Source: Plantago major
Lineage: Eukaryota > Streptophyta > Magnoliopsida > Lamiales > Plantaginaceae
NCBI GenBank assembly: GCA_026545765.1
Contig: JAIFAC010000252.1
Coordinates: 1 to 64,000, forward strand
Direction of reading: 5' to 3'
Length of the DNA: 64,000 nt
Shown here piece after piece: positions 24,038 through 34,859 of the stretch. The notes below the pieces were generated by a model. It worked only from the letters and a program-made list of their open reading frames with translations. It searched no databases and was not told where the DNA came from. The position numbers were made by a program, and so were the translations under genes. How positions within the stretch are numbered: position 1 is the first letter of the stretch; each line of letters starts with the position of its first letter.

Positions 24038-26723
24038 ATGGCTTCTTCCGATCGTCAATCTCTTCTCCCTAATTTCCTATACTCCACCTCCAAATTCACC
24101 TACTCACACTCCGCCGCCACCGGCAATTCCTCATCGCCGCCGTTGAAAGCAGCTGCCGGAAATGGAAACTTCATGATTCCTTCTCCCAGCGAGCCGCCAC
24201 TCGGTAAGATCGAGATGTACTCTCCTCAATTCTATGCCGCCTGTACCGCTGGTGGAATCCTCAGCTGCGGTCTTACTCACATGGCTGTCACTCCTCTCGA
24301 TCTCGTCAAGTGCAATATGCAGGTCTCAGATCTATTCCTTTTTACATCTTCTTCTTAGATTCTGTGATGTTGATTCTTCTGTTTTTCGATTGCATATGCA
24401 CGATCTCTTTCTGGTATTATACATGACGTTTTAGATCTCATAAAACTTAGAATTATCATCTGTCTGCATGTGTGGTTTTTTTGTATCTAAGATGTCAGTG
24501 TATGGTTTCTGATCTATCCATCTGTGAGTTTCTGCGCCTTTGTTTTCTGTAGTTTTGAAGGAGTTTGCAGCTAGAATCTGCTTTAATATAATCAAGCGTG
24601 TCATCTTATAGATCTAATAATGAGCTTATTAAGGTCACCTAATAGATTATGTGTTACAAGTTGTTTGCTGCTAGAATCTGGTTTAATTTCATCAAGTCTG
24701 TCATCTTACGTATCTAGTGAGACTTGGTATTAGGAAAGCTAGATTGTTTGCAGCTAAAATTTGGTTTAGTTTCATCAAGTCTGTCATCTTATGGATCTAG
24801 TGAGCTTTAGAATTAGCAAAGCCACCTGATAGCTTATATATTAAGGGTTGTTTGCTGCTAAAATCCTGTTTAGTTTCATCAAGTCTGTCATCTTACGTAT
24901 CTAGTGAACCTTATTATTAGCAAAGCTACCTAATAAAGATTGTTTGCTGCTAAAATCTGGTTTAGTTTCATCAAGTCTGTCATCTTATGGATCTAGTGAG
25001 CTTTAGAATTAGCAAGGCCACGTAATAGCTTATATATTAAAGGTTGTGCAGGTAGAATATGTTTAAAATTTATCAAGTCTGTCATCATATAGATCTAGTG
25101 AGCTGGGTGGAGTATTAGCAAAGACATCTTAAAGGTTGTTTGGAGTCTGAAAAAGCTGCTAGCTAGAAATGATTCATTGGATCGAAAGTATTAGTTATCA
25201 GTGTATAGTTTCATGCATCTTGTGAATTGTCCACCTGCATCTGCATTTTTTCAGTTGCTTGAGCTTAATCAATTTTGTCTATTGTGTCAGATTGATCCTG
25301 CCAAGTACAAGAGCATAACATCAGGTTTTGGAGTATTGCTCAGGGAGCAAGGAGCCAAAGGTTTCTTCAGGGGATGGGTGCCAACCTTGCTTGGTTACAG
25401 TGCTCAGGGTGCCTGCAAGTTTGGATTCTATGAGTTCTTCAAGAAGTACTACTCTGACCTTGCTGGACCGGAGAATGCTGCTAAATATAAGACTCTGATC
25501 TATCTTGCTGGTTCTGCATCTGCCGAGGTGATTGCTGATGTTGCATTATGCCCCATGGAAGCTGTCAAGGTTCGAGTGCAGACTCAACCTGGTTTTGCTA
25601 GAGGATTGTCTGATGGACTTCCCAAATTTGTGAGATCCGAAGGTGCACTTGGGTAAAGTCTGCTTCTCAATTCTACATGGTGATGACTAGTGTATATCCT
25701 TGGTGCAATAATGGTAACTGTTATTATTACTTCAACTTTTCAGGCTGTACAAGGGCATTGTGCCACTTTGGGGGCGTCAGATTCCATGTAAGCTTACACG
25801 TGCATGGTTTTCCTTTTTCAAACTTCATAATGTTATGTTTTTGTCATGACACTTCACACTTGAATCACATCATCGAATTAAACTGCCATACATGATTGAG
25901 AGATCTTCGTGTATTGCGCTTTCCCTTAGACTGTTCTATTAAACTGCCATACATGAAGTTTGACAAAATCTTTGGACCCTATATGTAGCCTCTCTAGCTT
26001 TTAAAATCTGGTACCTTCCAGCCTCCATCGTTGTCCCTTGCTAGATTGTCGTGTGTCAGTTGGAGTAAGCAAGCATGTTCATATTAGTTGTCCTCTATGT
26101 ATGAACTGAATTAATTTATAACCATGAAACAATATAAATTTGTTTGAAATTCCAGACACAATGATGAAGTTCGCGTCATTTGAGACTATTGTTGAGCTTT
26201 TATACAAGCATGCCATTCCCACACCTAAGCAGATGTAGCAAGCCGTTCCAGCTTGGTGTCAGCTTTGCTGGTGGATATATTGCTGGTGTTCTATGTGCTG
26301 TGGTATCGCATCCAGCAGATAACCTTGTCTCTTTCCTTAACAATGCAAAGGGATCTACAGTTGGCGATGTGAGTAGTGTGTACTAGCATGTTCTATCTGT
26401 TTACTCTTTTCTAACAGTGATTGCTAAAGCTTTCTTTTTCTATCTAGGCTGTTAAAAAGCTAGGATTGTGGGGTCTCTTCACCCGTGGACTTCCTCTTCG
26501 TATTGTTATGATTGGAACTCTCACTGGAGCCCAATGGGGTATCTATGATGCTTTCAAAGTTTTTGTTGGCTTGTAAGTAATCCTTTCACTGCCCATTTAA
26601 ATTTATTTTATTTCATTTTTTCACCAGTTATGTTGCATAGTGGACTAATATTGTGCACTATTATTCGATCTCAGGCCGACTACTGGAGGTGCTGCTCCTG
26701 CTGAGGTTCCAGCCAAGGCTTAA
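24038..26723 (+). CDS. MPT3: Mitochondrial phosphate carrier protein (PHT3/MPT type), six exons, frameshift in exon 4
   Basis: Solute carrier family 25 member that imports phosphate into the mitochondrial matrix for ATP synthesis; inner membrane. Exons by GT-AG junctions: 24038-24322, 25291-25652, 25744-25787, 26156-26368, 26448-26572, 26675-26723. Summed coding length is 1078 nt, about 359 codons, near the usual plant size (about 360-375). The three carrier repeats show their signatures: TPLDLVK (residues about 85-91), CPMEAVK (about 182-188) and HPADNLVS in exon 4. The first 55 or so residues are Ser/Ala-rich and fit a mitochondrial leader. In exon 4 the frame shifts just after PTPK (26227-26229): TAG follows at 26236, while the +1 frame continues with [15 protein letters not shown]. 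So either two bases are missing or one is extra. Everything else is intact, which suggests a sequence error or a very recent mutation. The symbol is by family resemblance. Confidence 0.88.
24557..25135 (+). repeat. Tandem repeat in intron 1 of the carrier gene
   Basis: About six copies of an 83-105 bp unit start near 24557, 24660, 24747, 24848, 24941 and 25044. The best conserved core is TTCATCAAGTCTGTCATCTT followed by an ATCTAGTGAGC stretch. Long (about 104 bp) and short (about 90 bp) units alternate, so a two-unit block may have been duplicated. The array fills 60% of the 968-bp intron. Confidence 0.85.
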
Positions 26724-28057
26724 ATTCATCAATTTTGTCTTGATAGCGTCCACTCCACATTCTTTCAAATTCTCCACATGCTCAAGTTATTGAGTAATTT
26801 TTTCCCGTAGAATGTTAAAAGGTTTGAGTGGCCTCTCAACAATGAATAATAGGTTGGATAAGGAGGATGGAGAATAGAACTTAGTTATGCTATTTTGTTG
26901 CTAATTGCTTTGGAATGGGTATAATTTTATACCTTATTCTGTCAAAATTGTTAACATCACATATGGTTGTTAACTGAATTTTCATGCTCCCCTCATACGT
27001 GACGGGCTATCTTCTTTACCTGTTTTGGTTTAATCTGCATCTGTCTCCCTATATGTGCGCTCACCTGACATAGTGTTGCTCTTATCGAAGTTAATAAGCA
27101 GCGTCTGGGTTTTCTTTGTGCTTGTTCGATGTTGCTTATATTGATAAGTTGAGAAGCATAGGTCTGGTCAAAGTTAATTACTAGTATAAAGATGTGCTAG
27201 AGTTTTGTTTCATAGTTGTCATATATGCTTAGAATTTTGTTGGTCGGAACTTATGCTAGTTAGTTGATCAAATATAGTAATATTGGTCTCTGTAAGCTTG
27301 CATAATCACCACGGTCTGGGAAAATATCATTAATTTAGGGGATTTATCATGTATCACCACTTCTACATGGTGATAATATGTTTAGATCCCTAATGTTCTA
27401 GTAAAAATTACTGTCGAAAGGTAAAAATAAGTTATTATATGGTTATACTTGCATTGAAGTTCAAAAGTAAACATGGCTCATTATGTCACATGATCCCATT
27501 AAAATTACACTTTTGACATCTTTTTGTATTATTTTATTTATATTTACACAAGACTAGTCAATAGTCATTGATTGTAGCCTATGTTTTCTAAACAAAGAGA
27601 ATATAATCTGAAAGGAAAACCACCCGTTGTGTCTTCAAAATGAGCAGGTGGCATAATGTTCATTGGAAAAAGTTCAATGTTACTTTGCAAATGATCGAAG
27701 AGTCCGTCATGCTAGATATATATTAGGATATATATTGAAGAGTTTTGAAGTTCATATACAATATATAATAACATGAAATTTAAACTAAAAACATGACAAC
27801 ACGGGCAGGCTGCGTCGATTGGAAATTTTAGTTTAGAAAAATCTTACACAACTCATCATGACTTTCCAATATCCTCCTCCAAGCATGTTGGTATTTTACA
27901 ACAAATTGTATATGTTTAATGTATAATGATATACTTTTAGCATAAACTCATGATGCCAACCTATTTATCTAACAAAACACAATATTTAGAAAAAATAGAA
28001 TGATAATCAATTTGATTCCTCAACTAATAAATTTCACTATACATACAATAATAAAAA
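26724..28057. other. Carrier 3' UTR and spacer
   Basis: The first 200 or so bases after the stop are likely 3' UTR (an AATGAATAATAGG stretch near 26840 could supply a polyadenylation signal). Beyond that I see only AT-rich non-coding sequence with no repeat structure or RNA gene. Confidence 0.5.
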
Positions 28058-28324
28058 TACTATCCCATTCATTAAAACACCAGTCTACTTTCTTAGATTA
28101 AGGAATATGCATTAAAAAATAGTTAGTGTACGGGATTATATTGGTAAAGTTGTAAGTAGGTGATAAAGTAAGAGAGAGATTGAATAAAGTAATGATAAAG
28201 TAGGAAAGAGAAATAATAAAGAATTAATTAGTGGGGTAAAAAATTTCCATTTATGGGTTAGGAAGTTTCTAATGGGACTCCAAAAAAGGAAAGTTAGAAA
28301 GTTATTAATGGAACGGATGGAGTA
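28058..28324. mobile_element. Stowaway-like MITE, 267 bp
   Basis: The left end TACTATCCCATTCATTAA and the right end (reverse complement TACTCCATCCGTTCCATTAA) are inverted repeats flanked by TA. Length, A/T richness and the CTCCATCCGTTCC-type terminus fit Tc1/mariner-derived Stowaway MITEs. No coding capacity. Confidence 0.65.
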
Positions 28325-28440
28325 TACTACTTCCTCCCTCCCGACATAAGTTTCCACTTTGACACTTTTTCGGTCAATCGTCTCTAACTTTAACTACAAA
28401 TTAATCTTGTAAATTTTCAATTAAATTATATAATGAATTT
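28325..28440. mobile_element. Fragment of a second Stowaway-like MITE
   Basis: TACTACTTCCTCCCTCCCGA begins exactly where the previous element ends, in the same terminus style, so two elements appear to abut. No matching right end was found; the right boundary is arbitrary. Confidence 0.4.
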
Positions 28441-28499
28441 CAAATGAGCACATGGTAGGCTCACGGCTGCGAAGCAGTTTAGACGTCGATTCTGGTAGC

Positions 28500-28660
28500 C
28501 GTGCATGGGGATGGCAATGGGTCGGGCTGGGCTTCAGGAGGCCTAGTCCGGGACCGACAATATTTTTATAGGCCCATGGCCCGGACCGGGCCTGGAAATT
28601 GTGCCCAGGCCTGAGCCCGAACTGGGTGTGTGTGTGTGGGTGGGGGGGGGGGGGGGGCTG
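28500..28660. repeat. GC-rich repeat fragment with (GT)n and G16 tract
   Basis: A stretch rich in GGGTCGGGCTGGG and GGCCCGG blocks at 28515-28620, then (GT)n at 28626-28637 and sixteen G at 28642-28657. The GGGCCCGG pattern resembles ends of non-autonomous DNA transposons in plants, but I cannot assign a family. The G run could form a G-quadruplex or be a length error. Confidence 0.4.
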
Positions 28661-28889
28661 TAATTATTATAATTTGTTTTAGTTTGGAGCATTGTTGGTT
28701 ATATGCATAGTTAATTGTTGTATCTACATATAGATTGAGTCATTCCCAAAATGCATAAATATGATAGGCAACATTTGGTTTATGTGAAGGTTTTGCTGGT
28801 TGTATATATATCCAAGATGCAGCAGAAACATGAGCTACTCCTCCTTGACTTGGTCCTTATAACTTACAGAAGAATCTTTAGTAATCATA

Positions 28890-29109
28890 TACACCTCCGT
28901 TAATGTTACGCGTTAATTTTTTGGTCATAAAACTTCGTCTTTTCATCCCAAATGGAAAAATCTCTCTATATTTATCTGCTATATCTCTCTTTATTCATTA
29001 TTTGTCATACTTTATTCACTCACTTTTCTCTTTATCACCATCTCTCCAACTTTATTAGGTCTCTTAAATCTTGTCTTGGGGACCCGATGAGATGAAAGCG
29101 GAGGGAGTA
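28890..29109. mobile_element. Stowaway-like MITE, 220 bp
   Basis: Left end TACACCTCCGTTAATG and right end GCGGAGGGAGTA form imperfect inverted termini, flanked by TA/TAT. No coding capacity. It is the same general terminus class as the element at 28058. Confidence 0.55.
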
Positions 29110-29174
29110 TATATTTTCGATTTGATTCAGTTTCTATCAATATGGACAATTAATGATAAATGTTAAAATAAGAT

Positions 29175-29188
29175 GCTTTCTGGAAAAC
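29175..29188 (+). repeat. Left target-site duplication of the LINE
   Basis: GCTTTCTGGAAAAC occurs here and again exactly at 29950-29963, right after a poly(A) tract. A 14-bp duplication fits target-primed reverse transcription. Confidence 0.85.
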
Positions 29189-29949
29189 CAGGAATGAAAA
29201 AGTTTTCAGAAATTCTGTGACTACTAATTTCGCAATCTTTCAACAAGTAACTAGACTTAATAATCAAGTCCAAGTTTTCTGGAAAGAGGCTAAATTGAAA
29301 AATGTCATCTCTTGTAGATGGTTGCCACCTTCACCGAGTTTTGTTTGTCTTAATACGGATGGCTCGGCTTTAGGAAACCCGGGTAAGGCTGGGATTGGTT
29401 ACATTCTTAAGAATGAGACAGGTAAGTTTATAAAAGGAGGCACGACATTTGTTGGGAAAACAACAAATAATGTGGCTGAACTTATTTCGTTAAAAATAGG
29501 TCTTTCTATGCCAATACGATTAAATTTCCACTCTTTGATTATCCAGCTTGATTCTAATTTTGTGATTGATATTGTGGCAGGGGCAAGCGGTGGCATGGCA
29601 CCATAGGAGGCTTGTGGAGGACATCCGTCACCTTTTTTCGTTAAATCGGGACTTATAAGTTTCAATTCATCTATCGAGAGGCGAACAATGTGGCGGACTT
29701 TTTGTGAAACTTGGATGAGGTTAGCAGCAACAAGATCTTCATGTCCAAATTCAACCTCCACTCTCAAATCTGGCGAGAGTTGGTCTTTTGAATTGGGATA
29801 TAATGCGAATATGGCTTACTGTACTTGTAGCTATGGACTTAGATTTGGTTACTAATCGTTTTATTTCTGGACCTCACCTCGCTTAGACTCATTTTGTAAT
29901 CCTTTATCTTGTTAACGAATCTGCTGTTTACTTTAAAAAAAAAAAAAAA
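29189..29949 (+). mobile_element. 5'-truncated LINE insertion (L1-like)
   Basis: A 761-bp body between perfect 14-bp direct repeats and ending in about 15 A. It holds only the C-terminal RNase H domain of a plant L1-type ORF2, so the insertion is strongly 5'-truncated, as is usual for LINEs. Confidence 0.85.
29217..29720 (+). pseudogene. LINE RNase H domain remnant
   Basis: The frame 29217-29606 shows an RNase H fold of the plant non-LTR type. NTDGSALGNPGKAGIGYIL carries the first catalytic Asp, NNVAELISLKIGL the Glu, and LDSNFVIDIV the second Asp. A frameshift near 29585 ends it. The continuation in another frame (WHHRRLVEDIRHLF, then REANNVADF with the last conserved Asp) runs to about 29720. 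In intact LINEs this domain removes RNA from the hybrid during second-strand synthesis. Confidence 0.8.
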
Positions 29950-29963
29950 GCTTTCTGGAAAAC
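29950..29963 (+). repeat. Right target-site duplication of the LINE
   Basis: Exact copy of 29175-29188, adjacent to the poly(A) tract. Confidence 0.85.
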
Positions 29964-30056
29964 ATGCACTTGGCCTAGGAAAACCAAAGTGTGCCTGCAG
30001 AATACTTCATTGAATTAAAGGGTTGAACAAATTACCCAATATTATTGGCTTTTAAT

Positions 30057-30853
<797 letters not shown>

Positions 30854-32433
30854 TGTTAGGAAATTTGTTAGATATTTTGTTAGAAATATCTGTTTAGATT
30901 TTGATCAGCAACATGATGACTTATCTTAGTCTCAGAAAGGTGATTAGTACTCTTGGTTCACTTGAACATTGTAAAAGAGGAAACCCACTAAGTATGATAG
31001 TCTAGCTAATCTTGTATAGGATGTTAGGTCTCAAAATGTAATTTTATTTTATGAAGAAGACGAAGAAGACATCCAAGAGAACAAGTTCAACGACATTCAA
31101 GATTTGAAGAAAGCGCACAAGATTCTTGAAATAGTTTTGCGATACCTTGACCGATTTCTTGAAGGCGAATGATTGCTAAACAAATCATGTCACAAGAGAT
31201 ATCTGAGAAGTCGAAGGTCCATCTGGAAAATAAGGAAATTGTCCTGAGATATCTACACTCGGATACCTTGAGCTTTAAACCACATTTACGATAAAGAAAT
31301 ATATATTGCAAACAAAGTTGTTTCAATAAAAGTGGTATCTGAAGTTAAAAGATGCAGACGTGCTAAAACTCGAGAAAAGCGATAAAGTTATGTCTACGAT
31401 ACAAAGCATAATTCGTTGGCACTACGGGACAAAAGTATAGTACAATGCATTTAATGCAGACGGAGATATACGAACAAAAGCAGCGGTAACCGAAGAAGAA
31501 GACAAACACCTTTCTGATACTATACGAGATATCAATAGTTTGAATTTGATTTAAGCTACGGATACTATTCAAGCGACATTCAAATTCATCTATAAATATC
31601 AACACTTAGGCGCTTGAGAAGACAGCCTGTGAACTTGACACACAACTTTGAAGAACTTACTGAACACATATCTAAGCTATCTCAAGCAAATTACTTATCC
31701 TCAAAGCTTTACATTGCGAAAGCTCTTGATCTTGAGTAACCTTTGAAGTTCTAAGTATCTGATCCTAAACAAGCATTGCTATCATGAAAGAGTTGAATTG
31801 AAAGATCAAGTATAAAGATTCATTCTCTTGAACATTTATCTAAAACTTGGGATAAAAAGAACAAGATACCATACATTGCAAAGTGTATTAAGTATACTTG
31901 ATTCACGAGTTATCGATTAGCGAAAAGTTAATAAAGAAGCTCATCGACAACTCGAACCAAAACCGACACCATAAGCGTGGAGTCAGGAAGTACTTAGTTT
32001 GGGAAACTAAGGAATAACTCAAAAAGGTTTCTGAGTACAGGAAGTACTTGGCTGTGAAAGCCGGGGAACAACTCAGGGGGAACATTTGTTTGGAAACCAT
32101 TTGTTTAAGGAATCTTAGAATAGGATTTTTGTAAGGTGACCTCAATTATCTATTCTAGTGAATTCTAGGTCTTTGGAAGACAAGTGGATTAGTTGGAGGA
32201 TTACACCACCTCCAGATACCACTATACTTGCCGTGTTATTTACTTTTACGTACTTACTTTTGATAACACACACACACAATTTAAGCATTTACGCACTTAT
32301 CTATCTTAAGTCTTCCGCTCTGAATCTAAGTATCGGATATCTACGGATATCGAGAAATAGTTTTATCGACAAAAGTTTTAAAGACTATTCACCCACCCCC
32401 TTAGTCTTTTACTTTGCGTTATCTGGACCAACA
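30854..32433 (+). repeat. LTR F, 5' LTR of E5 (1580 bp)
   Basis: Starts TGTTAGGAAATTTGTTAGATATTT and ends TATCTGGACCAACA. TATAAATA at 31591-31598. It shares the 'gaagtacttagtttgggaaactaagg' block and the terminal 'tagtcttttactttg' region with the other LTRs. A degraded PBS follows two bases after the end. Confidence 0.9.
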
Positions 32434-32435
32434 AG

Positions 32436-32447
32436 TGCTATCGAGGA
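32436..32447 (+). other. Degraded primer binding site of E5
   Basis: TGCTATCGAGGA occupies the place of TGGTATCAGAGC. The CAG has again become CG. Confidence 0.65.
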
Positions 32448-32536
32448 GGGAGGTTCACAAGCATACCTTTGAACCTAGATCCCAGATAGGTGAAGGAACT
32501 TTGTCCATTTTCGAGACTATTTAATTTGTGTGTTAA

Positions 32537-34835
32537 GTGCGGGAATGTCTGAGTGATGCACCCGTTGTCAAACCGGAGAACTACGAGAAATGGAAAAATA
32601 ACATGATGCTCCACCTTGAAGCCATAAGTGGCGAAATGATCGAAGTGATAAAGAATGGCCCGATAGTCATTCAACAACTTCAACAAGTCATGGAGGTTTC
32701 TAATGGTAGAGGCAGAGATCAAAGCGAAGGATCTTCACAAGCGATCGTCGACAAGTGGGAGATCTACTAGTCGAGTTATTCTGAACCAAAGCGAGGACTG
32801 GACATCGGAAGATGCCAAGAGAAATCGTCTGGATGGTCAAGCTCGTAATATCATCATCGGATCGACACACGAGCACATACGATTAAAGCGTAGGTGCTAA
32901 AGCGGCGAAAGTTGCTGGCAAGTGATTGAAGAAATCTGTGCGGGCCAGAAAACCAAAGAAAACAAGTTGAAGTTCTCAAGTTGAAATTTCAAAATTTCAA
33001 ACAAGGACCTTGAAACTCTGGAAGAACTTGATTTCAGTTACCACTCTCATGAGTGATATGGCGACTTGGGAAAGCAGCAGATACTCCCGAGAAAAGATTA
33101 AGACTATTGTCAAGTCTTAACCACTGGAGCATACGATTCTTTATTTTAACCAAGTAATGCCAAATATCACTCGATGGAACTCTTCTCACATCTTACTCTT
33201 TGTTGATTAAGAGACAACACAAAGAGAACAAACAAGCTGAAAAGTTGCGAATATTGCTCTGGTTGCTCAAGGAACTTGAAAAGAAGAAAAGCAAGGAAGA
33301 GGCGAGGATGCTCTTGCTTAAAGTAAATGAACAAATATGTCGGTCGAGAAATTGAGAGAAGAAAAGCGAAAGAGAAGTGAAAAAAGCATCTAGGCTCAAA
33401 CTATCACCGACAAAAATATGCAAAGCTCATTGAACAAACCATTTCGAAAGCATCATGTCTTGAGGAAATAGAAATTGGAAGCGATATCTGTTTCTATTGT
33501 CGAAACTGGTCACTTCAAGAAGGATTGTCACGCCTTCAACAAACTAAGGACGGTGACAAGAAAGATAGAAGAATCTTGAGAAGAAGCGAAGCTTTATATT
33601 ACGAAGAAGAAAGAAAATCAAACTCAATGGATGCTCTAGGCGTTGAGACGATTCGAAGATGACAATTCGGATGACTCAACCTTACCATCACCGAATTATG
33701 TGGAGTTACTCATGATATAATCGACTTGACCTTAAGAAGAATGAAATGTGTGGAGTTCTTTGAAATTGATCCGGACATCTCTAACATAGAAATACATCTT
33801 ATGGTGATTAGGTTACACATACTTCTTGTTATACTTATGAAAGTGATGAAGAAGAAATAAAAGATCTAGAAAATCTAGGAAAGAACTTGACATCTATGAA
33901 AGAGAATTTCTAATGATCTGAGCTAGAGCGAAAATCTTGAAGAAGAAAAGAATTCTCTTGCAAAGGAAAATTCTCAATTAGTTAAGATATCTGAGAAAAG
34001 GATCTTTGAAAATGCATTTCTCAAGATATCTGAGGTAAAAAGTCACCAAAGAAGCGATGGTGAATTACGAAAGAAATATGAAGATCTTCTTTACGAGAAC
34101 AAGGAACTCGAAAAGAAAGAATTATCTTTTCAATCTTATGCCAAAGCTAGTGACACTCTTCTTTGAAGTGCAATCTTACTTAAGAGATCCTTGAAAAAAG
34201 AAAAGACTTGGGCTGAATACAGAATGATTGTTCTATCACTGAATAAGAGTGAGGAAAGAAGAACATTTATGTAAGTACCCGCAAGATGGTTCCCATGCAA
34301 TCTATAGTATCGGTCGGAAGGCGAAGATTGTTGACAAAGGAAAGGCGATTCTTGACGAAACCTTTGTGGGAAAAACAAGTCAAAAACAAAACTATTGGCA
34401 CGTCTACGAAAAGAAACACAACAACGAAAAGTGTAAACACCAGTGCTATGTCTCTCAAAAGGGTAGAATTGTAGGGTAGCAAATTCTCCCATGTCACTTT
34501 TTACGGAAAGAAATTGGACCAACGAGAGACTAGCAAAGGCTGTGAGAAAAGATCTCGAGAAAGCTTCAAGTGCTCGAAAGCAGTATTGGCTATAAAGGCA
34601 TCGAAACAACTTGCTCATGAATACAAGCAGAGCAAGAACGATGGCTAAAGGCTAGGATTACTCAAAGCAATTATCGAAGTGGAAGTTGAATCAAGCCATG
34701 AAAATTTGAATGCCGAATAGAAAAATCGGCAAGGAAAGCTAAGTTCTTTGAAAAGCAAACTCGAAACTGACAGTGTCTGAAAGCACCAAATGGAGCACCT
34801 AGGAACACACCGAGGAAGAAAATAATTCTTAATAA
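32537..34835 (+). pseudogene. E5 gag remnant
   Basis: The N terminus reads CLSDAPVVKPENYEKWKNNMMLHLEAISGEMIEVIKNGPIVIQQL in one frame (32545-32680), but its ATG (32545) is out of frame because one CT is missing from ATGTCTCTGAG. The knuckle at about 33491-33530 starts CFYC but loses frame where CAGAAACCTGG has become CGAAACTGG. A coiled-coil segment and a basic tail follow. The intact relative is E6 gag. Confidence 0.75.
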
Positions 34836-34859
34836 TGATAATCGTTCAATTAGAATTCC

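Noticed and set aside
24234..24434. 66-residue frame overlapping exon 1 of the carrier
   Set aside because: Out-of-frame reading of exon 1 and intron 1.
28642..28657. Sixteen-G and sixteen-C runs (also 30822-30837) as functional quadruplex sites
   Set aside because: The equal length and homopolymer nature make a sequencing or consensus artefact as likely as a real structure; noted only within other features.
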